A stretch of DNA of 64,000 nucleotides, from contig NZ_JAJAQI010000007.1 of assembly GCF_020523605.1 (NCBI RefSeq), positions 62,001 to 126,000 on the forward strand. Reading direction: 5' to 3'. Below, in pieces: positions 53,134-62,804 of the stretch. Under the pieces are notes generated by a model, which saw only the letters and a list, made by a program, of their open reading frames with translations, searched no databases and was not told where the DNA came from. The position numbers and the translations under genes were made by a program. Source of the DNA: Roseicella aerolata (lineage in GTDB: Bacteria; Pseudomonadota; Alphaproteobacteria; Acetobacterales; Acetobacteraceae). Each line of letters opens with the position of its first letter. The first letter of the stretch is position 1.

Positions 53134-54774
53134 ATGGCATCCAGCGCAGCCCAGGAAACCCCCATGGCCGCGGCGCCGCTCGATGTGGCGGTGGTCGGCG
53201 TCGGCCTCGGCGGGCTCTACGCGCTTTACCGGCTGCGCCGGCTCGGCCTCACCGCGCGCGGCTACGAGGCGGGCAGCGGCATCGGCGGTACCTGGTTCTG
53301 GAACCGCTATCCCGGCGCGCGCTGCGACATCGAGAGCCTGGAGTATTCCTACTCCTTTTCCGAGGCGCTGCAGAACGAGTGGCACTGGCCGGAGCGCTAC
53401 GCGACCCAGCCGGTGATCCTCGACTACATCAACCATGTCGCCGACCGGTTCGACCTCCGGCGCGACATCCAGCTCAACACCCGCATTGCCTCCGCGCATC
53501 ACGGCGCGGCCGACGGCCTCTGGACGCTGCGCACGACGGAGGGCGAGGTGATCCGGGCGCGGTACTGCATCATGGCGACCGGCAACCTCTCGACCCCGCG
53601 GGTGCCGGACTTCAAGGGCATCCAGGACTTCAGGGGCAAGTGGTACCACACCGGCCTCTGGCCGCATGAGGGCGTGGACTTCACCGGCCAGCGCGTCGGG
53701 GTGATCGGCACGGGCTCCACCGCCATCCAGATGATCCCGCTCATCGCCGAGCAGGCCAGCCATCTCACCGTCTTCCAGCGCACCGCCAATTTCAGCCTGC
53801 CCGCGCGCAACGCGCCGATGGACCCGGAGAGGGAGCGCGACCATCGGGCGCGCTATGCGGAACGCCTGCTCGATGCGCGGCAAACCGCCTTCGGTGTCTC
53901 CGGCATCCCGATCCCGACCCAATCGGCGCTGGCCGTGCCGCCGGAGGAGCGGCGGCGGAACTACGAGGCGATGTGGGAGCGGGGCGGCACCATCCCGCTG
54001 CTCAACTGCTACAACGACTTCCTCACCAGCGAGGAGGCCAACGAGACCGCCGCCGAATTCGTGCGGGAGAAGATCCGCGGCATCGTCAAGGACCCGGAGA
54101 CCGCCGAGCTGCTGGCGCCGAAGGGCCACCCGATCGGCTCCAAGCGCCTCTGCCTCGACAGCGGCTACTACGAGACCTTCAACCGGGACAACGTCACCCT
54201 GGTGGATGTCCGCAGCGACCTGATCGCGGAGATCACGCCGGCCGGCCTGCGCCTCGCGGGCGGCCGGGAATACGCGCTCGATTCCATCGCCTTCGCCACC
54301 GGCTTCGATGCCATGACCGGCGCGCTGCGCGAGATCGACATCCGCGGGCCGGACGGGGAGGCGCTGGCCGATGCCTGGGCGGGCGGGCCCCTGACCTATC
54401 TCGGCCTGATGGTCGCGGGCTTCCCGAACCTGTTCATGATCACCGGGCCGGGCAGCCCGGGCGTGAAGAGCCAGATGATCCACTCCATCGAGCAGCATGT
54501 GGACTGGATCGTGGAGTGCCTGGCGCATCTGCGGTCGCGCGGCCTGTCGCGCATCGAGCCGAGGCCGGAGGCCCAGGCGGCCTGGGTCGCGCATGTCAAC
54601 GAGGTGGCCGACCGCACGCTCTATCCGCGCGCCAATTCCTGGTATGTCGGCGCCAACATCCCGGGCAAGCCGCGGGTCTTCATGCCCTATGTCGGCGGCG
54701 TCGCCGCCTATCGCCGGAGATGCGAGGAGGTGGCGGCGAAGGGCTACGAAGGCTTCGTGCTGGCGGACCGCTGA
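53134..54774 (+). CDS. FAD-dependent Baeyer-Villiger monooxygenase
   Basis: A 546-residue class B flavoprotein monooxygenase of the cyclohexanone monooxygenase type. FAD-binding GVGLGGLYALYRLRRLG, FWNRYPGARCDIES, the BVMO fingerprint FRGKWYHTGLWP (Phe166-Pro177), and NADPH-binding VIGTGSTAIQMIP. The C-terminal PNLFMITGPGSPGVKSQM completes the type I pattern. It uses NADPH and O2 to turn a ketone into an ester or lactone. A GGAGGAAA site precedes the ATG. The hydrolase three bases downstream would open that ester. Confidence 0.93.
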   Translation: MASSAAQETPMAAAPLDVAVVGVGLGGLYALYRLRRLGLTARGYEAGSGIGGTWFWNRYPGARCDIESLEYSYSFSEALQNEWHWPERYATQPVILDYINHVADRFDLRRDIQLNTRIASAHHGAADGLWTLRTTEGEVIRARYCIMATGNLSTPRVPDFKGIQDFRGKWYHTGLWPHEGVDFTGQRVGVIGTGSTAIQMIPLIAEQASHLTVFQRTANFSLPARNAPMDPERERDHRARYAERLLDARQTAFGVSGIPIPTQSALAVPPEERRRNYEAMWERGGTIPLLNCYNDFLTSEEANETAAEFVREKIRGIVKDPETAELLAPKGHPIGSKRLCLDSGYYETFNRDNVTLVDVRSDLIAEITPAGLRLAGGREYALDSIAFATGFDAMTGALREIDIRGPDGEALADAWAGGPLTYLGLMVAGFPNLFMITGPGSPGVKSQMIHSIEQHVDWIVECLAHLRSRGLSRIEPRPEAQAAWVAHVNEVADRTLYPRANSWYVGANIPGKPRVFMPYVGGVAAYRRRCEEVAAKGYEGFVLADR

Positions 54775-54777
54775 GCC

Positions 54778-55635
54778 ATGGCACCCACCCTGCACCATGC
54801 GCAGGCCGATCTCGGCGAGGTCCGCCTGCACTACGTGACGGCCGGGGAGGGTCCGGCCGTCCTCCTGCTGCATGGCTGGCCGCAGACCTGGCATATGTGG
54901 CGGCACGTGATGCCCGGCCTCGCGGCCCGCTACCGCGTGGTGGCGCCGGACCTGCGGGGGCTGGGGGACAGTTCCCGCCCCGCCGGCGGCTACGACAAGA
55001 AGACGGTCGCGCAGGATGCCTGGCGCCTGATGACCGAGGTGCTGGGCGAGCGGCGCTTCTTCGTGGCGGGCCATGACTGGGGCGGGCCCACCGCCTTCGC
55101 CCTGGCGGCGCAGCACCGGGATGCCGTGCGGCGCATGGCGATCTTCGACGTGCCGGTTCCCGGGGATGGCACGCCGGTCTTCCACCTCAACCGCTGGCAC
55201 CACGGCCTGCACCGCGAGCCGGGCCTGGCCGAGGAGCTGCTGGCGGGAAAGGAGGAGGTCTATCTCCGCTTCTTCTACCGGAGCTGGGGCGCCCGCCCGG
55301 ATGCGATCGAGGAGGCGGCGCAGCAGGAATATCTCCGCGCCTACCGCCAGCCGGGCGCCATGCGCGCGGGCTTCGAATTCTACCGCGCCACGCCGCAGGA
55401 TGAGCGGGACAACGAGGGCTTCCTGGCCCGGGACGGCAAGCTGCCGATGCCCATCCTCTGCTATGGCGGGGCGACCGGCCGGGGCCGCGGCCCCGCCGCC
55501 CTGGATTCCTGGCGGCGGGTGGCCATGGATGTCCGCGGCGGCATCGCCGAGGGCTGCGGCCACTGGATCCCGGAGGAACGGCCGGACTGGGTGCTCGCCG
55601 AATTGCTGGCCTTCTTCGGGGAGGAGGCCGGCTGA
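54778..55635 (+). CDS. Alpha/beta hydrolase (epoxide hydrolase-like)
   Basis: A 285-residue alpha/beta hydrolase. Oxyanion HGWPQTWHMW, nucleophile Asp100 in GHDWGG (Asp rather than Ser, as in epoxide hydrolases and haloalkane dehalogenases), cap domain about 130-210, and the catalytic His in GCGHWIPEE. It starts three bases after the Baeyer-Villiger gene. With an Asp nucleophile the obvious substrate is an epoxide or similar, although some relatives hydrolyse lactones or esters; both fit the neighbouring monooxygenase. Confidence 0.88.
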   Translation: MAPTLHHAQADLGEVRLHYVTAGEGPAVLLLHGWPQTWHMWRHVMPGLAARYRVVAPDLRGLGDSSRPAGGYDKKTVAQDAWRLMTEVLGERRFFVAGHDWGGPTAFALAAQHRDAVRRMAIFDVPVPGDGTPVFHLNRWHHGLHREPGLAEELLAGKEEVYLRFFYRSWGARPDAIEEAAQQEYLRAYRQPGAMRAGFEFYRATPQDERDNEGFLARDGKLPMPILCYGGATGRGRGPAALDSWRRVAMDVRGGIAEGCGHWIPEERPDWVLAELLAFFGEEAG

Positions 55636-55675
55636 CCGCCTGGACGCGGGGCGGCGGCCCCGCCACTCTGGGGCG

Positions 55676-56533
55676 ATGCCCCCCTGGACCGTCGCTTCCG
55701 AGACCGGGCGCCTGGCCGATGTCCTGGTCTGCGCCCCCGACCACTACCGCTGGATCCCGACCAATGCGATCGCGCGGCGGACCCTCGCGGCCGGGGGCCA
55801 GCCCGACCTGCAGGGGCTGCAGGCCCAGCACCGGGAACTGGTGGCGGCGCTGGAGCAGGCCAGCGTTCGGGTGCATCACCTGCCGCCCCAGCCCCACCTG
55901 CCCTACATGGCCTATACCCGGGACAGCGTGGTGGTGACCCATCGCGGGCCGGTGCTCTGCCAGCTGGAGCGGCCACAGCGCCGCGGCGAATACGCCCATC
56001 TGCTCGACTGGCACGAGGCGCAGGGGTCCCGCTTCTGGCGGAAATCCTCGGCCGGGACGCTCGAGGGCGGCGATGTCCATATCCTCCGCCCCGGCCTCGC
56101 CGTGATCGGCGCCTCAGGGGGCCGCACCGACCTGGACGGCGCCGGGCAACTGGCGGGCTGGCTGCGGGAAGAGGGCTGGGAGGTGCGGATCGAGGAGTTC
56201 GACGAGCATTTCCTGCATCTCGACGTGCTGTTCTGCCTGGCCGCGCCCGGCCTCGCCGTTGCCTGCCTGGACGTGCTGGAGGAAGGCTTCACCACCTGGC
56301 TGGCCGGGCATGGCATCCGCTGCCTCCCCGTGCCCTACCGGGAAGCGATGCGGCTCGGCTGCAACATACTGTCCCTCGGCGGCGGGCGCGTTATATCGGC
56401 GGCCGAAAGCCGCGGCCTCAATGCCGCCCTGCGGGCGGAGGGGCTGACGGTGCTCGACCCCGCTCTCGGCCTCTTCACCGCCGGCGGCGGCGGCCCGCAT
56501 TGTCTGACCTGCCCGCTTGCGCGGGACGCCTGA
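55676..56533 (+). CDS. Guanidine-modifying hydrolase (DDAH/arginine deiminase fold)
   Basis: A 285-residue pentein-fold enzyme. Motifs: YTRDSVVV, LEGGDVHIL (Glu/Asp guanidine contacts), DEHFLHLDVLF with the catalytic His, and the nucleophilic Cys276 in GGGGPHCLTCPL close to the C-terminus. Relatives hydrolyse methylated arginine, arginine or other guanidino acids to release (methyl)amine or ammonia. The length fits dimethylarginine dimethylaminohydrolase better than the 400-residue arginine deiminase. It lies 40 bp after the hydrolase and 31 bp before the FAD dehydrogenase in the same operon, an unusual setting. Confidence 0.87.
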   Translation: MPPWTVASETGRLADVLVCAPDHYRWIPTNAIARRTLAAGGQPDLQGLQAQHRELVAALEQASVRVHHLPPQPHLPYMAYTRDSVVVTHRGPVLCQLERPQRRGEYAHLLDWHEAQGSRFWRKSSAGTLEGGDVHILRPGLAVIGASGGRTDLDGAGQLAGWLREEGWEVRIEEFDEHFLHLDVLFCLAAPGLAVACLDVLEEGFTTWLAGHGIRCLPVPYREAMRLGCNILSLGGGRVISAAESRGLNAALRAEGLTVLDPALGLFTAGGGGPHCLTCPLARDA

Positions 56534-56564
56534 CCTGCCCTCCCACCAGGGTGGAGGAGACCCC

Positions 56565-57959
56565 ATGAACACCATCGCCCCGCGCCCGGTCGACGCCGTC
56601 ATTGCCGCCGCGCGGGAATTCCTCGGCGACCGCCTCTCCACCGCCCAGGCGGTGCGGGAGCAGCACAGCCGCGGCGAGGACCAGACCCCGCCGACCCTGC
56701 CGGACGCCGTCGCCTTCGTGGAGACGACGGAGGAGGTGAGCCGCCTGCTCGCCCTCTGCCACCGGCATGAGGTGCCGGTGGTGCCCTTCGGCGCCGGGAC
56801 CAGCCTGGAAGGGCATGTCAACCCGGTGCGGCGCGGCATCTCGGTCGATCTCTCGCGCATGACCGCGATCCTCGAGGTCAATGCCGAGGACATGGATTGC
56901 CTGATCGAGCCGGGCGTGACGCGCCAGCAGCTCAACGACTTCCTGCGCGACCAGGGCATGTTCTTCCCCGTGGATCCGGGCAGCGTCTGCACCATCGGCG
57001 GCATGTGCGCCACCCGGGCCTCCGGCACCAATGCGGTGCGCTACGGCACCATCCGGGAGAATGTGCTGGCGCTGGAGGTGGTGCTGGCCGATGGCCGCGT
57101 CATCCAGACCGGCGGGCGGGCGCGCAAGGGCGCCAATGGCTACGACCTGACGCGGCTCTTCATCGGCAGCGAAGGCACGCTCGGCATCATCACCCGGATC
57201 CGGCTGCGCCTGCACGGCATCCCGGAGGCGATGTCCGCCGCCGTCTGCCAGTTCCCCGACCTCGAAGCGGCGGTGAACACCACCATCGCCACCATGCAGT
57301 CCGGCATCCCGGTCGCGCGCATCGAGTTGCTGGATGCCGACCAGATGGAGGCCTGCATCCGGTATTCGAAGCTCGAGGGCTACCGCCCGGTGCCGACCCT
57401 GTTCCTGGAATTCCACGGCACCCATGCCGCGGTGGCCGAGCAGGCCGAGGCGGTGGAGGCGATCGCCGCCGACTATGGCGGGGAGGGCTTCTCCTGGGCG
57501 ACGGACACGGAGACGCGCACCCGGCTCTGGCAGGCGCGGCACGATGCCTACTGGGCGGGGATGGCGCTGAAGCCGGGCTTCCGCGGCATCACCACCGATG
57601 TCTGCGTGCCCATCTCGAAGCTCGCGGATGCGATCCTCGGCGCCAAGGCGGATGCCGTCGCCTCCGGCCACACCACCTGCATCGTCGGCCATGTCGGCGA
57701 CGGCAATTTCCACCAGATCATCCTCTTCGATCCGAACGACCCGCAGGGGCTGGAGCGCGCCTGGGAGCTGGACCGGATGATCGTCGCGCGCGGCCTGGCG
57801 CTGGGCGGCACCTGCTCGGGCGAGCATGGCGTGGGCCTGGGCAAGCGGGAATTCCTGGAAGCCGAGCACGGCGCCGAGGCGCTGGCGGTGATGCGCGGCA
57901 TCAAGAACAGCCTCGACCCGAAGGGGATCCTCAACCCGGGCAAGATGTTCCGGAACTGA
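56565..57959 (+). CDS. FAD-linked 2-hydroxyacid dehydrogenase (D-lactate dehydrogenase type)
   Basis: A 464-residue VAO/PCMH-fold flavoenzyme of the GlcD/LDHD group. FAD-binding VPVVPFGAGTSLEGHVNP and GMCATRASGTNAVRYGT; GSEGTLGIITRI; the C-terminal half has GHVGDGNFHQII and CSGEHGVGLGKREF with the catalytic His. It oxidises D-lactate or similar 2-hydroxyacids and passes electrons to cytochrome or quinone. Ribosome site GGAGGAG. It is the fourth gene of the Baeyer-Villiger operon; the hydroxyacid could come from hydrolysis of the ester product (inference). Confidence 0.92.
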   Translation: MNTIAPRPVDAVIAAAREFLGDRLSTAQAVREQHSRGEDQTPPTLPDAVAFVETTEEVSRLLALCHRHEVPVVPFGAGTSLEGHVNPVRRGISVDLSRMTAILEVNAEDMDCLIEPGVTRQQLNDFLRDQGMFFPVDPGSVCTIGGMCATRASGTNAVRYGTIRENVLALEVVLADGRVIQTGGRARKGANGYDLTRLFIGSEGTLGIITRIRLRLHGIPEAMSAAVCQFPDLEAAVNTTIATMQSGIPVARIELLDADQMEACIRYSKLEGYRPVPTLFLEFHGTHAAVAEQAEAVEAIAADYGGEGFSWATDTETRTRLWQARHDAYWAGMALKPGFRGITTDVCVPISKLADAILGAKADAVASGHTTCIVGHVGDGNFHQIILFDPNDPQGLERAWELDRMIVARGLALGGTCSGEHGVGLGKREFLEAEHGAEALAVMRGIKNSLDPKGILNPGKMFRN

Positions 57960-58179
57960 GCCTGCCGTCCCGGCACGGCCGGGGCCGGGCGCGGCAGCCG
58001 CCGCCGGTCCGGCGCGCCGCCCTCGCCCCGCGCCGCAGGCCGGCACCGGCGCGGGGCGCTCCGGCCGGAATGCCGCGCACACCGCAACCCGCTGCAACGC
58101 CGGCGCGCGCATGGGGGCCGTTGGCCGAGCCGGCCGGGCACCCGCGGCCCGGTCCGGCAAGAAGGATGAAGGGGGAAAC

Positions 58180-59397
58180 GTGCCGCCACTGCGCGGCCCA
58201 GAGCTGCCGATCCTGGCGCTCACGCTGGGCCATGTCTTCTCGAACGCCGTGCGCACCCTGCCGGCGATCGCCGCGGATGTCCTCTCCCGCGACCTCGGCC
58301 TGACGCCGGAGGGGCTGGCGGCGCTGACCGGCGCCTTCCCGGCCGCCTTCGCCCTCGCCATGGTCCCGGTCGGCGTCGGGCTGGACCGCTGGGGGGTGCG
58401 GCGCACCGCCCTCGTCCTGCTGGCGATCGGCATGCTGGGCTCCGCCCTGGCGGCGCTGGCCGGGGGGGCGGCCGGCATGCTGGTGGCGCAATGCGTGCTG
58501 GGGATGGGCTGCGCCGGCGCGCTGATGTGCCCGATGACCTATGCGGCGCGCGCCATGGATGCGCACCGCTTTGCGCTCTGGTCCGGCATCATCCAGGCGG
58601 TCGGCAACTCCGGCATGCTGCTCTCGGCCAGCCCGCTGGCGCTGCTGGTGGAATGGCAGGGCTGGCGGGCCGGCTTCTGGGCCAGCGGGGGGTTGGCGGC
58701 GCTCGCCTTCCTCGCCGTCGCGGCGACGGTGCGGCAACCGCCGCCGGCGCGGCAGGGCCACCGCTCGCTCTGGCAGGATACGCGGGAGATCCTGGCGATC
58801 GCCGCCTCCCCGCGGCTGCGGGCGCTGATGGTCTTCGCCTTCGCCAGTTTCGGCGTGGTGCTGGGGGTGCGCGGCCTCTGGGGCGGGCCCTGGCTGATGG
58901 AGGTGAAGGGGCTGACCCGGGTCGAGGCCGGCCATGTCATGCTGCTGGTGGCGATGGCGCTGGTCGCCGGGCCGGCGATCGCCGGCATCGTGCAGCGCTG
59001 GGTCGGGCGGCCGATCCTGCTGATGGCCGGCAGCCACTTGGCGGTGGCGGGGCTGGTCCTGCTGCTGGTGGCGGGCGGGCCCGGCGGCTGGCTTTCCGCC
59101 CTCATCGGGGTCCCGGCCCTGCCGGCCTGGTTCGATGCGGCGCTGATGGTGGCCTTCGGCCTCGTCATCTCCTTCCAGATCCTGGTCTTCGCCCAGGTGC
59201 GGGCGGCGGTGCCGCCGGAACAGACCGGGCGGGCGCTGTCGGCCAACAACATCGCCTTCTTCGGCGGCGCGGCGGTGCTGCAGGCGCTCTCGGGCCTTGC
59301 GGCCGGCTGGGGCGGGCTGGGGGCGGCGCTGGCGACCTTCGCGGTGGCGCTGGTGGTGTGCAGCCTGGGCTATCTGTGGCTGCGGCGGCGGGCCTGA
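58180..59397 (+). CDS. MFS transporter
   Basis: A 405-residue major facilitator with twelve predicted helices. The N-terminal loop 2-3 motif is GVGLDRWGVRR; helix 4-5 region LGMGCAGALMCPMTYAARAMD; the second half begins near ILAIAASPRLRALMVFAF. A GTG at 58180 lies after AAGGGGGAAA, preferred over an earlier in-frame ATG that has no ribosome site. It comes 220 bp after the dehydrogenase gene and may export or import a compound of that operon; direction and substrate cannot be told. Confidence 0.88.
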   Translation: MPPLRGPELPILALTLGHVFSNAVRTLPAIAADVLSRDLGLTPEGLAALTGAFPAAFALAMVPVGVGLDRWGVRRTALVLLAIGMLGSALAALAGGAAGMLVAQCVLGMGCAGALMCPMTYAARAMDAHRFALWSGIIQAVGNSGMLLSASPLALLVEWQGWRAGFWASGGLAALAFLAVAATVRQPPPARQGHRSLWQDTREILAIAASPRLRALMVFAFASFGVVLGVRGLWGGPWLMEVKGLTRVEAGHVMLLVAMALVAGPAIAGIVQRWVGRPILLMAGSHLAVAGLVLLLVAGGPGGWLSALIGVPALPAWFDAALMVAFGLVISFQILVFAQVRAAVPPEQTGRALSANNIAFFGGAAVLQALSGLAAGWGGLGAALATFAVALVVCSLGYLWLRRRA

Positions 59398-59760
59398 AGC
59401 GTCAGGCCGCCGGTCGCAGGACCCGCGGCGCCGCCTCCGGCACCAGGCCGGGGTCTCGCCTCATGCCTGGCGCATGACGTCCCGACCTGCGGCCTGCGGA
59501 GCGGGCCGGGCGCGCGAGGGCGCGCCGCGGCCCATGCCGCGAAGCCAAGGCCCGGAGGGCCGCCGGCGTTCGAGGCAGGACATGCGTCAGCATGTCCTGA
59601 GCCAGGTCTCATACCGACTCGCACAAATGCTGACGCATCTGTGCAGCCTCAATCGCCGGCGCCGCCTCCGGCGGCTTGGCTACGCGCCACAGGGCGCGGC
59701 GCCCATCCGGGCGCTCAGCCGCCTGCGGCGGCTGCAGGTCAGCCATTATGCGGCCAGGTA
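59398..59760. other. Intergenic region made largely of dispersed repeats
   Basis: 363 bp between the convergent MFS and tyrA genes. It holds element A copy 2 (59476-59590) followed immediately by element B copy 2 (59609-59763). No gene is supported; the frames that cross it encode Arg/Pro/Ala-rich products. Confidence 0.6.
59476..59590 (-). repeat. Dispersed intergenic repeat, element A copy 2
   Basis: The reverse complement runs CTGACGCATGTCCTGCCTCG to GGTCGGGACGTC and matches 34612-34727 along about 115 bp with only scattered differences. Next to element B copy 2. Confidence 0.65.
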
Positions 59761-59763
59761 TCA
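59609..59763. repeat. Dispersed hairpin repeat, element B copy 2
   Basis: TCATACCGAC, then hairpin GCACAAATGC (59621-59630) TGAC GCATCTGTGC (59635-59644) with one mismatch, then CTCAATCGCCGGCGCCGCC; after about 50 bases the second half GCCGCCTGCGGCGGCTGCAG, GTCAGC, TATGCGGCC and GGTATCA follows. Matches 44011-44108 block by block. Its last bases include the tyrA stop codon. Confidence 0.65.
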
Positions 59764-60675
59764 GGCCTGCTTCCGCTCGATCAGCCCGCGGCGGATGCGC
59801 CGCCCGCGGCGGATGCGGTCCTCGATGAACTCCGCCTGGCCCCAGCGCACGGCACGCGCCAGCGCATGGCTGTCCTCGGTGAAGCGGGCCAGCATCTCCA
59901 GCAGCGCGTCGCGGTTGTTCAGGAAGATGTCGCGCCACATGTCCACGTCGCTGGCCGCGATGCGGGTGAAGTCGCGGAAGCCGCTGGCCGCGAATTTCAG
60001 CACCGCCTCGCGCGTCTCCTCCGCCAGGTCGTCGGCCGTGCCGCAGATGGTGAAGGCGATCAGGTGCGGCAGGTGGGAGACGATGGCGACGACCTTGTCA
60101 TGCGTCTCGGCATCCATCCGCTCCACCATGGAGCCGCAGCGGCGCCAGAGCTCCGCCACCTTCTCCACCGCCGCCGGGTCGGAATTCGGCAGCGGCGTCA
60201 GGATGCAGTAGCGCCCCTCGAACAGGCTGGCGAAGCCGGCATCCGGCCCGCTGTGCTCGGTGCCCGCCATGGGATGCGCCGGCACCAGGTGGACGCCCGG
60301 CGGCAGCAGCGGCGCGAGGTCGCGGATGACGCTGCCCTTGGTCGAGCCGACATCGGACAGGACGCAGCCCGGCGCCAGATGCGGCGCGATCTGCCGCATC
60401 ACGCCGGCATAGGCGCCGACGGGGACGCAGAGGATGACGCCGTCGCAGCCCTCCACGGCGCGCGCCGCATCCTCCTCGACCACATCGGCGAAGCCGAGTT
60501 CCCGCACCCGCGCCAGCGTCTCCGGCCGGCGGGTATGCGCGACGATGGTCCGGGCGATCCCGCCCTTCTCCTTCGCGGCGCGCGCGATGGAACTGCCGAT
60601 CAGCCCGACGCCGATGAGGCAGAGACGCTCAAAGATGGGCGCGCTCTCCGCACGACTGACTATCGGCTCAGGCAT
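59761..60675 (-). CDS. tyrA: Prephenate/arogenate dehydrogenase
   Basis: A 304-residue TyrA without ACT or chorismate mutase domain. NAD-binding [15 protein letters not shown] (22-27 region), [29 protein letters not shown] with the catalytic His, and [11 protein letters not shown]. It oxidatively decarboxylates prephenate or arogenate in tyrosine synthesis. The ATG overlaps the end of hisC by eight bases. The stop codon is supplied by the end of repeat B. Confidence 0.95.
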   Translation of the reverse strand: MPEPIVSRAESAPIFERLCLIGVGLIGSSIARAAKEKGGIARTIVAHTRRPETLARVRELGFADVVEEDAARAVEGCDGVILCVPVGAYAGVMRQIAPHLAPGCVLSDVGSTKGSVIRDLAPLLPPGVHLVPAHPMAGTEHSGPDAGFASLFEGRYCILTPLPNSDPAAVEKVAELWRRCGSMVERMDAETHDKVVAIVSHLPHLIAFTICGTADDLAEETREAVLKFAASGFRDFTRIAASDVDMWRDIFLNNRDALLEMLARFTEDSHALARAVRWGQAEFIEDRIRRGRRIRRGLIERKQA

Positions 60676-61768
60676 CCGCGGGCGCGCTGCGCAGGAAGCC
60701 GGTCAGCGCGTCCAGCACCATGCCGCATTCCTCGGCGGTGCCGATGGTGATGCGCAGGCAATGCGGCAGCGAATAGGACCCCATGGCCCGCACGATCAGC
60801 CCGCGCGCCTTCAGCGCCGCATCCGCGGCCTTCGCCCGCGCCGGCGTGCCGAAATCGGCCAGGATGAAATTGCCCTCGCTGGGATGGACGGTGATGCCCG
60901 CGGTGCGCAGCCCGTCCGAGACCTTCGCCCGCCACTCGTCATTGTGCGCGACGGACTTCTCCACCCAGCCTGGCTCGGCCAGCGCCGCGATGCCGGCCGC
61001 CATGGCGGGCGCGTTCACGTTGAAGGGTCCGCGCACGCGGTTGAGGATGTCGACCACGGGGGCCGGGGCGTAGCACCAGCCCAGCCGGATGCCGCCCAGG
61101 CCGAAGACCTTGCTGAAGGTGCGGGTCATCACCGTGTTGGTGCCGGCCTCGATCAGCCCGGTGCCCGGGTCGTAGTCCGGCCGTGTGACATATTCGGCAT
61201 AGGCCGCGTCCAGCACCAGCAGCACGTCCTCCCGCAGGCCGGCGCGCAGCCGCGCCACCTCGGCGGCTGGCAGGAAGGCGCCGGTCGGGTTGTTGGGGTT
61301 CGCCAGGAAGACCAGCTTCGTGCGCGGGCCGACGGCCGCCAGCATGGCATCCACATCGGCCGTGAAGTTCTTCTCCGGCACCTTGATCACCTGGCTGCCG
61401 GCATAGCGCCCGGCGATGTCGTACATGACGAAGCCATGCGCGCTCATCACCAGCTCGGTGCCCTCGCCGCCATAGGACATGATCAGCGCGCCGATCAGCT
61501 CGTCCGAGCCGTTGCCGCAGACGATCCGCGCGGGATCGAGCCCGAAGCGCGCCCCGATCGCCTCCCGCAGGGCGGTCGCGCCGCCATCGGGGTAGCGGTG
61601 CAGTTCGGTGGCCAGCTTCGCATAGGCCGCCTGGGCGCCGGGCGGCACGCCGAAGGCCCCCTCATTGGAGGACAGCTTCACGATCCGGTTAACGCCCGGG
61701 ATCTTCGACTCGCCGCCGACATAGGGCTCGATCGAGAGGATGGAGGGGCGGGGCAAGGGGGCAGGCAT
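60668..61768 (-). CDS. hisC: Histidinol-phosphate/aromatic aminotransferase
   Basis: A 366-residue class I/II PLP aminotransferase. [46 protein letters not shown], and the Schiff-base Lys220 in [17 protein letters not shown] are typical of HisC. In this gene order (chorismate mutase-hisC-tyrA) the enzyme probably also transaminates prephenate or aromatic keto acids. Its ATG shares one base with the stop of the chorismate mutase gene (TGATG). Confidence 0.93.
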   Translation of the reverse strand: MPAPLPRPSILSIEPYVGGESKIPGVNRIVKLSSNEGAFGVPPGAQAAYAKLATELHRYPDGGATALREAIGARFGLDPARIVCGNGSDELIGALIMSYGGEGTELVMSAHGFVMYDIAGRYAGSQVIKVPEKNFTADVDAMLAAVGPRTKLVFLANPNNPTGAFLPAAEVARLRAGLREDVLLVLDAAYAEYVTRPDYDPGTGLIEAGTNTVMTRTFSKVFGLGGIRLGWCYAPAPVVDILNRVRGPFNVNAPAMAAGIAALAEPGWVEKSVAHNDEWRAKVSDGLRTAGITVHPSEGNFILADFGTPARAKAADAALKARGLIVRAMGSYSLPHCLRITIGTAEECGMVLDALTGFLRSAPADA

Positions 61769-62649
61769 CAGCCTAGGACTCCTCTCTCGGGCACGGCGTA
61801 GAAGCCGAGCGGCAGGGCGCGCGCGACCGGCAGGGCAGAAAGGCGCGGATCGCCCTCCGCCACCACCCCGTCCAGCTCCGCCAGCGCCCGCACCACGCCG
61901 CCATCTCGGCGCAGCAGCAGGCTGCGCGGCGGCAGGCCGGCGGCGGTCAGCGCCGCCACCAGCTGGGCGCGGCCGCGATCCTCCGCCATCTCGATCCTGA
62001 GCAGCGAGCGGTCGGCGCCGCTCGGGTCCGGCGCGCCGAGGCTCACCGCCAGCGCCTCGGGCGGGCTCTCGCCCTTCGCGGCCCAGAAGGGCAGCCGCGC
62101 CGCCACCTGCAGCCGCGGGGCATCGAGGCTCGTCCACCAGGCCTGCTCGTCCGGCTCGCCTTCCTCCGGCAGGGGCAGCACCGCCACCTGCGCCTCCCCG
62201 GCCGCGACGGCGGCCAGCGCCCGCGCCGCGCTCGGCAGGGGGCGGATCGGGATGGCGCCGCCGAAATGGTCGCGCGCCAGCCGCGCCTCCTCCGGCCGGC
62301 GGGCATGCAGCGCGACGGTGAAGCCGCCCTGCATGGCGCTGCTCGCGCCGAAGATCTCCCGCCACAGCCGCACCACGGCGCCGCCGGGCAGCGCGCCCGC
62401 ATGGCGGCCGAGCAGCCGGCGCAGGATCATCGCCTCCCGCCCCGGGCGCAGCGGGCTGGCGCCGCCCTTCACCCGGCTGTTGGCGAGTTCCGCCACCACC
62501 GCGGCCCGGCGCATCACCAGGTCGTGGATCTGGTCGTCCAGCCGGTCGATCTCGGTCCGCAGCGCGCCGAGCGCATCCGCGGAGCTGCCCTGGGGCGCGG
62601 CCTCCGGTGGCGGGGCGGGCGCGATGTCGGTGTCGGAGGCTGCGGTCAT
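61768..62649 (-). CDS. Chorismate mutase with degenerate prephenate dehydratase-like C-terminus
   Basis: A 293-residue protein. Residues about 25-110 form an AroQ-type chorismate mutase: [37 protein letters not shown], and [17 protein letters not shown]. The remaining part has the spacing of prephenate dehydratase ([33 protein letters not shown]) but lacks the GPxGTFS and TRF catalytic motifs, so dehydratase activity is not expected; it may be regulatory. ATG 62649 is used; ATG 62661 is also possible. First gene of the operon with hisC and tyrA, divergent from metX. Confidence 0.85.
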   Translation of the reverse strand: MTAASDTDIAPAPPPEAAPQGSSADALGALRTEIDRLDDQIHDLVMRRAAVVAELANSRVKGGASPLRPGREAMILRRLLGRHAGALPGGAVVRLWREIFGASSAMQGGFTVALHARRPEEARLARDHFGGAIPIRPLPSAARALAAVAAGEAQVAVLPLPEEGEPDEQAWWTSLDAPRLQVAARLPFWAAKGESPPEALAVSLGAPDPSGADRSLLRIEMAEDRGRAQLVAALTAAGLPPRSLLLRRDGGVVRALAELDGVVAEGDPRLSALPVARALPLGFYAVPERGVLG

Positions 62650-62804
62650 CGTCCTCAACATCTTTCCGGAGTGCTTTAGACGCGGCCGGCCCGCCCGCCA
62701 AGCCGATCCCGCGGCGCGGCGCGGGCCGGCACCTCTCCCGGCCTTGGTGTTTCCACCCCGGGCGGGCTTGCTCTATGCAGGCCGCTGCAAGGATCGCCCC
62801 TGTC

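Noticed and set aside
53005-55563. A very long minus-strand frame opposite the Baeyer-Villiger and hydrolase genes
   Set aside because: Its product is His/Arg/Gly-rich without any domain; the plus-strand genes carry full catalytic motifs.
62650-62804. SAM-II riboswitch upstream of metX
   Set aside because: Alphaproteobacterial metX genes often have one, but the conserved pseudoknot blocks could not be found in this GC-rich spacer.
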